From CAZDYP01 sp964509505 (GTDB taxonomy: Bacteria > Chloroflexota > Anaerolineae > JACRMK01), in NCBI GenBank assembly GCA_964509505.1, contig CAZDYP010000006.1:1-64000 (forward strand): a stretch of DNA of 64,000 bases, given 5' to 3'. Each line of letters starts with the position of its first letter. Position 1 is the first letter of the stretch. Shown here piece after piece: positions 58,713 through 64,000 of this stretch. Both the position numbers and the translations under genes were made by a program. The notes below the pieces were generated by a model. It had not been told where the DNA came from, made no database searches, and saw nothing but the letters and a program-made list of their open reading frames with translations.

Positions 58713-58747
58713 AAACCCGTTTTCTCTGAGAAGACGGGTTTTTTTGT
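58713..58747 (+). terminator. Intrinsic terminator after the AIM24 gene
   Basis: AAACCCGTTTTCT pairs with AGAAGACGGGTTT with a short CTG loop and is followed by seven T in total. It separates the AIM24 gene from the convergent small membrane gene and could work weakly in both directions. Confidence 0.9.
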
Positions 58748-58748
58748 G

Positions 58749-58943
58749 TTATCGGTTGGCAAGTGTACGCCCGATTCTAATCAACGTTCCCGCAAAGGTC
58801 ACAGTCCAGGCAAAGAGCGCAATATAGCCGAAGAATATCCAGCGATACAGGATGAGTGTGATGAACGGCACGTAGAGCAACGCGCCGATGAGATATGCGG
58901 CGACTGCGCATTGACTCCCTAACCCACAGGTCCCTGCGACCAT
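58749..58943 (-). CDS. Small two-span membrane protein
   Basis: 64 residues: a hydrophobic stretch (about 13-33, AVAAYLIGALLYVPFITLIL) and a second (about 35-55, WIFFGYIALFAWTVTFAGTL), then a short basic tail. No family is recognised. The frame is strongly hydrophobic, in contrast to the other frames here, which supports it. It is divergent from the FCD-GntR gene and shares its regulatory region. Confidence 0.55.
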   Translation of the reverse strand: MVAGTCGLGSQCAVAAYLIGALLYVPFITLILYRWIFFGYIALFAWTVTFAGTLIRIGRTLANR

Positions 58944-58972
58944 CGTGAGAAACGTGACGCCGCTGGTCGCGC

Positions 58973-59000
58973 TTTACAAATCCGTAAATCGCCATATAAT
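58973..59000 (+). promoter_or_regulatory. Promoter of the FCD-GntR gene
   Basis: TTTACA (58973-58978), 16 bases, TATAAT (58995-59000). The operator palindrome begins eight bases downstream, at the start of transcription. Confidence 0.75.
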
Positions 59001-59007
59001 ACCGCCA

Positions 59008-59028
59008 CAAATTGGTCAGACCAATTTG
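59008..59028. promoter_or_regulatory. PdhR/LldR-type GntR operator, 21-bp perfect palindrome
   Basis: The centre is ATTGGTCAGACCAAT extended by three paired bases each side, with one unpaired base in the middle. TTGGT-N3-ACCAA is the known operator core of FCD-subfamily GntR regulators such as PdhR and LldR. Its place directly after the -10 implies repression by the protein encoded next. Confidence 0.85.
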
Positions 59029-59110
59029 CTGTGACGACAAACTCGCACACTGAGGGGGCGGCGTTCTCGACGTTGTTTGTCGCGCCGACAGGATTTTCAA
59101 AGGAGTCCCT

Positions 59111-59854
59111 GTGCCAAAGGCAACCACGGCGATGCGCCTCTACGAAGAGGTGATGGTCAATTTAGCCGAGCTCATTCGCAAGGGGCAGTTCCGCCCCGGC
59201 GACCGCCTGCCGTCTGAACGCGAGCTGGTGAAACAGTTGAGCGTCAGCCGCACGACGTTGCGCGAAGCGTTGCGCGTCATGCAACAGCAAGGCCTCATCA
59301 TGAGCAAGCGTGGCGCAGGCAACTTCATCGCCAACGGCAGCGCAGACGAGTTGGCGCTGACCCTCAATCATCTCGCGTTACAAGACATCTTCGAGCTGCG
59401 CATGGTGTTGGAACCATCCATCGCGGCGTTGGCGGCGCAACGCGCAACCCCTCAAGACCTTGCCCAGCTCGAAGCCATTCTCCAAAAACAAACCCACCAA
59501 ATTCAAAAACAAAAAAATATAGCCGAAACCGACGCAGCCTTTCACGCGGCATTAGCGGAAGCGACACACAATCACGCCTTGCAACAAATGGGTGCGACAT
59601 TGATGAAGGTATTGTCGCCCAGCCGCAATGAAAGTTTGCAGACGCCGAGACGCGCGCAGCTTTCACTCACGTCGCATCGCCGCATCCTCGACGCTATCAA
59701 GGAACGCTCATCGCTCGCCGCACGCCAAGCGATGGAAGACCATCTACGCTCGGTGGACGCGGCATTGTTCGGTTTGCCTGCGGAACAGTTCACGACGATT
59801 CCTAATCTGTTATATCATACCGCTGCAAGCAGACCCTCAACCCAAAGGCACTAA
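59111..59854 (+). CDS. FCD-domain GntR regulator (PdhR/LldR type)
   Basis: A 247-residue protein with a GTG start preceded by AAAGGAG. Residues about 8-75 are the winged helix (RKGQFRPGDRLPSERELVKQ then SRTTLREALRVMQQQGLI). Residues about 90-230 are the all-helical FCD effector domain with metal or ligand residues in ETDAAFHAALAEATHN (Asp, His), SLTSHRRIL (His) and MEDHLRSVD (His). Relatives sense pyruvate, lactate or other organic acids. The palindromic operator upstream and the 2-oxoacid oxidoreductase genes 93 bp downstream make it the likely controller of that operon and of itself. Confidence 0.9.
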   Translation: MPKATTAMRLYEEVMVNLAELIRKGQFRPGDRLPSERELVKQLSVSRTTLREALRVMQQQGLIMSKRGAGNFIANGSADELALTLNHLALQDIFELRMVLEPSIAALAAQRATPQDLAQLEAILQKQTHQIQKQKNIAETDAAFHAALAEATHNHALQQMGATLMKVLSPSRNESLQTPRRAQLSLTSHRRILDAIKERSSLAARQAMEDHLRSVDAALFGLPAEQFTTIPNLLYHTAASRPSTQRH

Positions 59855-59947
59855 GCGCCGCTACGAGCACAAAGCAAAATCTTCGTGTTCTTTGTGTCCT
59901 TCGAGTCTTTGTGTTAAAAGATTTTATACTGGATGGAGGAGGTCTAA

Positions 59948-61156
59948 TTGATTAAGCGTGTAGAAATCAACTATCGCGGCATCTTTCAGAAGAACCTCGC
60001 CAAGAAAATCGGCAGCGACATCGTGATGATCGCCAGTCGCATGGGGCGCGTGGGCTTCTCGAATGGGCGTTATAGCGATGCGCCTGAGCGTAATGGTATC
60101 CCGTGTAAGTATTTTGCCTTCGTGACCCACGACCTTTCTGAAGAGGAATTAGAAGCGGAGTGCGGCGCGAAGCTCGACATTGACCAGTGCGATGTATCCG
60201 TTGTTCTGGATGATACGATGTGCAAGGGCGTCGAACCGTGGGGCTGGCATGGCATCCGTCCGATTAACGAGAAGGTGCAACCCGGCGGCGCGTTGCTCGT
60301 CGTCTCGCGTCGCAGCCAAGAAGATTTGCTGCGCTTCGTCGGCAACAAACCCTTTGAATGGAAGCTGGCGACGTACGAGGGCGACGCCAGTTTCGCGGGA
60401 TTGTGGGTTAACAAAGACGACCTGACGCACGAGCGCACGCTCGGCGCGATTGCGGGCATTGACTCCGACATCATCAGCATCACAGCCGTCGAGGATTATT
60501 TGAATTCCAAGTTTCCCAACGAGCCGCAACGCGCGCAAGCCGCTCGCAGAGCTTATGAAGAGGTGCAGGAAAAGAACAAGCCTGTGGCGGCGGGCATGGG
60601 CGTCGAGTGGCAACATACGGCGCCTGCGCTGCCGAAATGGTTTGAGTTTGGCGAAGGCGTGGCTGTGCCATCGGTCAAGCGCGGTTTCGAGATGGGCCCG
60701 CGCGGGCAATCGCGCAACACACAATTCCAGCGCGGCACGACAAAAACCCAACGTCCTGTCGTGCGCTTCGACTTATGCACCAAATGCACGCTCTGTTGGG
60801 CGGAGTGTCCCGATGAATGCTTTGACCCAACAGACGATGGACTCTATGATATTGACTATCGTTACTGCGTCGGCTGTGGCAAATGCGCGCAAGTCTGCCC
60901 CGTCAACGAGTGCATCGTGATGGTGGACGAGTTGCAATTTGAGCACGACCATAGTCCATGGGAAGCGTACACGCAAGACCGCGCCATATACACGCAATGG
61001 GCTGAGGAGAAGAAGAGCAAAGGGCGATACATTCATCCCTTTGTCACAGGCACAGGTTTGGAGTTTGTCACAGGTGAGACCGTGCCATTGGATGGCAAAC
61101 GCAAAGGGCGCGCGGATCGCAATGTTGCCAAAAAAGTGGGGGAGGTGGCTGCATGA
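59948..61156 (+). CDS. 2-oxoacid:ferredoxin oxidoreductase gamma-delta fusion subunit
   Basis: A 402-residue fusion. The start is TTG at 59948, with GGAGGAGGT just before it. Residues about 1-200 are the gamma domain (NYRGIFQKNLAKKIGSDIVM, ending EDYLNSKFPNE). Residues about 265-330 are the delta domain with two [4Fe-4S] motifs, CTKCTLCWAECP (about 276) and CVGCGKCAQVCP (about 306), which pass electrons from the TPP site to ferredoxin. The gene overlaps the alpha gene by four bases (ATGA). The usual glycine-rich start of the gamma subunit (GxGGQG) is replaced by NYRGIF, as in some variant complexes. Confidence 0.9.
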   Translation: MIKRVEINYRGIFQKNLAKKIGSDIVMIASRMGRVGFSNGRYSDAPERNGIPCKYFAFVTHDLSEEELEAECGAKLDIDQCDVSVVLDDTMCKGVEPWGWHGIRPINEKVQPGGALLVVSRRSQEDLLRFVGNKPFEWKLATYEGDASFAGLWVNKDDLTHERTLGAIAGIDSDIISITAVEDYLNSKFPNEPQRAQAARRAYEEVQEKNKPVAAGMGVEWQHTAPALPKWFEFGEGVAVPSVKRGFEMGPRGQSRNTQFQRGTTKTQRPVVRFDLCTKCTLCWAECPDECFDPTDDGLYDIDYRYCVGCGKCAQVCPVNECIVMVDELQFEHDHSPWEAYTQDRAIYTQWAEEKKSKGRYIHPFVTGTGLEFVTGETVPLDGKRKGRADRNVAKKVGEVAA

Positions 61157-62376
61157 GTCAGAACGGTTCAACCAATAATCTCTACGAGCGCGAAGATTTG
61201 CTCACAGGGTGTCAGGCGGTCGCGCAAGCGGTGCGCTTGGCGGATGTGGACGTGATTGCGGCGTATCCGATTCGCCCCTATACCGAAGTGATGGACGCGC
61301 TCTCGAAGATTATCGCCGATGGACAATTGGACGCGGAATACATCATCGCCGACAGCGAGCATTCGCAATTCGAGATTGTGAAGCACGCCAGCTCAGTGAA
61401 TGCGCGAGCCTTCGCGGGCAGCAGCGGCACAGGTTGGTGCTATGGGTTCGAGGCGCTCGTCGTCACGGCGACTGACCGCTTGCCCGTCGTGTATCTCGTG
61501 GGCAATCGCGCGCTCGACGACCCCGGCGCATTCGGCGTCGAACACAACGACGCGCTGGCGGTGCGCGACATGGGCTGGTTGCTGGCGTGGGTCACGACGC
61601 CGCAGGAAGCGTTGGAACACATCCTCATTGGCTATCGCATCGCGGAGGACAAGCGTGTGCGGATGCCGATGGCGCTGGCGATGGATGGCGCGTTCCTCAC
61701 GCACTCGCAACACATCGTCAAGATTCCGACGAAAGCAGCGGCGCAAAAATTTTTGCCGCAATACGATTTGGCGGAGCGCCGTTTGCATCCCGACAATCCC
61801 ATCTCGATTGCGCCGCAAGTGAACGAAGATTGGGTCATCGAGATGCGGCGGCAGAATTGGGAAGCGGCGCGACGCGCGCGCGGCGTCATCAAAGAAGCGT
61901 ATCAAGAATTCAACGCGATTTTCGGCGAGCGCTACACTTCGCCATATTTCACCGAGTACATGACCGAAGACGCGGACGCAGTGCTGATTGGACTCGGCAC
62001 CGTCGCAGCGCCGGGGCGCACAGCCGTGCGGCGCTTGCGCGAGAAGGGGCACAAGGTCGGCTTCGTGAGCCTGCGCTGGTTCCGTCCGTTCCCAACGCTT
62101 GAGTTGCGCGAATCGTTGAAGCGTTTCAAAGCGGTGGGCGTGATTGACCGTGACTTCGCGCATGGCGCGCCCGACGATGGCGGCATCCTGATGCACGAGG
62201 TTCGCTCATGTCTTTATCCTGCGAAGGAACGCCCCAATGTCGTCAACTTCATCTCCGGACTTGGTGGGCGCGACATCTCGATTGACGACTGCATCAAAAT
62301 GTACGGCATCACGCAACAAGCCATCGGCAAGGACGAGATGGATGGGTTCGTGACGTGGATTGGGGTGAGAGAGTAA
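61153..62376 (+). CDS. porA: 2-oxoacid:ferredoxin oxidoreductase alpha subunit
   Basis: A 407-residue alpha subunit. DLLTGCQAVAQAVRLADVDV then AAYPIRPYTEVMDALS is the pyrimidine-binding N-terminal domain (with the YPITP motif as YPIRP). ADSEHSQFEIVKHASSVNAR, the GSSGTGWCYGFEAL block (usually TSGPG) and GVEHNDALAVRDMGWLLAW follow; the C-terminal half is the transketolase-C-like domain (DADAVLIGLGTVAAPGRTAV). The oxidoreductase converts pyruvate or a related 2-oxoacid and CoA to acyl-CoA, CO2 and reduced ferredoxin. The substrate cannot be read reliably. Its stop overlaps the next start as TAATG. Confidence 0.9.
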   Translation: MSQNGSTNNLYEREDLLTGCQAVAQAVRLADVDVIAAYPIRPYTEVMDALSKIIADGQLDAEYIIADSEHSQFEIVKHASSVNARAFAGSSGTGWCYGFEALVVTATDRLPVVYLVGNRALDDPGAFGVEHNDALAVRDMGWLLAWVTTPQEALEHILIGYRIAEDKRVRMPMALAMDGAFLTHSQHIVKIPTKAAAQKFLPQYDLAERRLHPDNPISIAPQVNEDWVIEMRRQNWEAARRARGVIKEAYQEFNAIFGERYTSPYFTEYMTEDADAVLIGLGTVAAPGRTAVRRLREKGHKVGFVSLRWFRPFPTLELRESLKRFKAVGVIDRDFAHGAPDDGGILMHEVRSCLYPAKERPNVVNFISGLGGRDISIDDCIKMYGITQQAIGKDEMDGFVTWIGVRE

Positions 62377-62735
62377 TGACTAAAATCGCAATTCTGCCCA
62401 TTCCTACCAATGGTGGTATGTCATACTGCGCTGTCTCGGGCACCCAGCAGTTTATCGGCAAAACTGTAGGCCAAGCCTTAGACGCTTTGACCATGCAGCT
62501 TGGTAGAGATGAGGCGAATACGCTGGTCATCGTTCAGCAATTGCGTCCCGACCCATTTTTCAGCGCAGAGCAGCAACAACGCATGTCAGAATTGATGGAG
62601 CGTTGGCGCGCTGCGCGTGATCGGGGCGACACGTTGCCTGAAGCTGAGCAAGCGGAACTCGACACGCTGATCGAGACGGAGTTGCGCGCATCGGCGGCGC
62701 GAACAGAGGCGCTGCTGCGCGCATTGGCGCAATGA
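62376..62735 (+). CDS. Uncharacterised protein paired with an HNH nuclease, inside the oxidoreductase operon
   Basis: 119 residues with no recognised family. The N-terminal half (TKIAILPIPTNGGMSYCAVS, then FIGKTVGQALDALTMQLG) looks like a small alpha/beta domain; the C-terminal half (AEQQQRMSELMERWRAARDR and LPEAEQAELDTLIETEL) forms charged helices. Its start shares bases with the alpha-subunit stop, and its end overlaps the HNH gene by four bases, so the pair is tightly coupled. This coupling resembles a toxin-antitoxin or nuclease-inhibitor pair, but that is inference. Confidence 0.72.
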   Translation: MTKIAILPIPTNGGMSYCAVSGTQQFIGKTVGQALDALTMQLGRDEANTLVIVQQLRPDPFFSAEQQQRMSELMERWRAARDRGDTLPEAEQAELDTLIETELRASAARTEALLRALAQ

Positions 62736-63133
62736 ACCCACACTATGCGTTGGTCGCGGCGCGAGCGATGCACCGTTGCGAATATTGTCGTGCGCCTGAA
62801 GTCGTGTTCAATTTTCCTTTTGAAGTGGAGCATATCATTCCCCTATTGCACAAAGGTGCTGACTACGAATCCAACTGGGCGCTGGCTTGCCGTTCTTGTA
62901 ATCTGCACAAAAGCGCTCACATCAACTATACTGACCTGGAATCGCAAACGCTTGTGCGTCTGTTCCATCCGCGATTAGATCAATGGGACAAACACTTTCA
63001 AATTGACCATGAGAAGGGATTGATCATTGGCGTTACGCCAAGCGGCAGGGCGACGGTAGCCTGTTTGAACATGAATAGCGAGGTGCAAGTCAACGCACGG
63101 CGGCAATGGATGCGTCTTGGCTTATTCCCATGA
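62732..63133 (+). CDS. HNH endonuclease
   Basis: A 133-residue HNH nuclease. The zinc pairs are Cys16-Cys19 (RCEYCRAPE) and Cys53-Cys56 (LACRSCNLHKSAH); the catalytic Glu33-His34 is in FEVEHIIPLLHKG, with Asn48 and Asn57 completing the ββα-metal fold. The rest is a C-terminal domain with LFHPRLDQWDKHFQ. Such stand-alone HNH proteins are widespread in Chloroflexota and cyanobacteria and behave as mobile genes. It lies between the alpha and beta genes of the oxidoreductase, starting within the stop of its small partner. Confidence 0.9.
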   Translation: MNPHYALVAARAMHRCEYCRAPEVVFNFPFEVEHIIPLLHKGADYESNWALACRSCNLHKSAHINYTDLESQTLVRLFHPRLDQWDKHFQIDHEKGLIIGVTPSGRATVACLNMNSEVQVNARRQWMRLGLFP

Positions 63134-63235
63134 GCCAAGTGTTGAAGCGCACTAAGCCGTCGCATTGCTGTCCGTCGCACGGTGAAGTGATTCAATCAAA
63201 AGAGACAAGTCATCATCTCGAATTAAGGAGGTTCA

Positions 63236-64000
63236 ATGCCAGTACAAGAACTAATCCAATACGACAAAATCAAAGGCGTCCACAACATCCCGCTCGAAGA
63301 GTTTTACACGTCGGGTCATCGCACCTGTCAGGGCTGCGAGTCGGCGACGACGATGCGCGGCTTTATCAAAGCCGCAGGCTCGCGCAGCATCGTGACAGGT
63401 TCGACGGGGTGTATGTATGTGGCGAACACGAGCTACATGACGACGCCGTGGATCGTGCCGTGGATGCACACGCAGCTCGGCGCGAGCGGGGCATCAGCCG
63501 TCGGTATGGCGGCGGGTATCCGCGCGCTCAAGCGCAAGGGCAAAATCCAAGACGAAAAAATCAACGCCATCGCCTTCTGCGGCGACCTCGGCGGCGGCGA
63601 CATGGGCTTGAGCGGCATTAGCGGCGCGCTGCAAACCGATTACGATTTGCTCGTCATTCTTTATGATAACGAATCAGCGGCGAATACCGACATTCAGGCC
63701 ACGGGCATGACGACCTACGGCGCGCAGACGACGTTCACGCCGCCAGGCAAGAAGCATCGCATCATGCAGCGCCGTTGGAAGAAGAACGTCGCGGGCATGT
63801 TGGCTGTTGGTCATCCGACCTGCAAATACATCGCGACGGCGTGCGCGACCTATCCGCCCGTTGACTATCTCAACAAAGTTCGCAAGGCATTGGAGATTGG
63901 CGGTCCGACGTTCATTCACACCTACGATCCGTGTCCGAAAGGCTGGGACTATCATCCGCGCTACTCGCACGACATCGGCGAGCTCGGCATTCGCTCGGGT
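63236..64000 (+). CDS. porB: 2-oxoacid:ferredoxin oxidoreductase beta subunit (3' end outside window)
   Basis: AAGGAGG precedes the ATG at 63236, and 255 codons are visible. The TPP-binding domain is clear: SGHRTCQGCESATTMRGFIK with the cluster-ligand cysteines (TCQGC), GSTGCMYVANTS, the metal-diphosphate motif GDLGGGDMGLSGISGALQ, then ILYDNESAANTDIQATGMTT. FIHTYDPCPKGWDYHPRYSH is the usual late block. It is the catalytic partner of the alpha subunit at 61153. The 860-bp separation from it is caused by the inserted gene pair. Confidence 0.92.
   Translation, partial: MPVQELIQYDKIKGVHNIPLEEFYTSGHRTCQGCESATTMRGFIKAAGSRSIVTGSTGCMYVANTSYMTTPWIVPWMHTQLGASGASAVGMAAGIRALKRKGKIQDEKINAIAFCGDLGGGDMGLSGISGALQTDYDLLVILYDNESAANTDIQATGMTTYGAQTTFTPPGKKHRIMQRRWKKNVAGMLAVGHPTCKYIATACATYPPVDYLNKVRKALEIGGPTFIHTYDPCPKGWDYHPRYSHDIGELGIRSG

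Noticed and set aside
58777..59127. A 116-codon minus-strand frame over the GntR promoter
   Set aside because: It runs across a strong promoter and operator and has no domain; the smaller hydrophobic frame 58749-58943 is better supported.

Overview
The window looks like a chromosomal piece of a free-living, heterotrophic Chloroflexota (Anaerolineae-like) bacterium. This is inferred from gene style, not from a marker gene: Tat-type lipoprotein binding proteins, a LAL-type LuxR regulator, DUF433 toxin-antitoxin modules, S15/CocE hydrolases, large GT-C membrane proteins and a ferredoxin-dependent 2-oxoacid oxidoreductase. I found no rRNA, tRNA, CRISPR array or transposase. Three runs of N (20263-20272, 23470-23569, 53477-53576) mark scaffold joins, so this is probably a draft or metagenome assembly.

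Layout. 1-6340 (minus strand): a partial ceramidase-like hydrolase, a decayed RelE-type toxin, a dipeptide/oligopeptide ABC importer (DppC, DppB, binding lipoprotein) and an enolase-superfamily enzyme. 6600-26860: a catabolic region with a GntR regulator, two hydantoinase/oxoprolinase B proteins, one hydantoinase A, a DAO-type FAD oxidoreductase, an MFS exporter, two CocE/NonD hydrolases and a large LuxR regulator. It is interspersed with toxin-antitoxin modules, gene fragments and repeats. The enzymes would suit import and hydrolysis of peptides, amides and cyclic ureides or lactams. 26860-38230: a GH13 amylase, a small membrane protein with a structured leader, a PLD-family lipoprotein, MoeA, a GSA-aminomutase-like enzyme, NamZ (DUF1343), a PrsW-like membrane protease and a DfsB/DinB protein. 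38211-53260: GlgB and a block of polytopic GT-C/GT87-like membrane proteins with a polyprenol-phosphate GT2, probably for envelope glycan assembly. 53420-58750: a plus-strand run with a class II aldolase, a MazG-like protein, a 2H-type protein, cysteine desulfurase, FdhD, a degenerate ABC ATPase and AIM24, closed by a terminator. 58940-64000: an FCD-GntR regulator with a PdhR-type operator, followed by a 2-oxoacid:ferredoxin oxidoreductase operon. Two extra genes, one an HNH nuclease, sit between its alpha and beta genes.

The most striking theme is repeats that tolerate being translated. Palindromic elements of about 40-55 bp lie in frame inside hyuB (both copies, at the same codon site), the LuxR regulator and glgB. 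Heptanucleotide tandem arrays lie between genes, where they form hairpins and supply stop codons, and inside at least six coding sequences. In one GT-C membrane protein an array of eight perfect CCAATCG units separates the two halves of the gene into different frames. One unit gained or two lost would rejoin them, which is the layout of a phase-variable locus.
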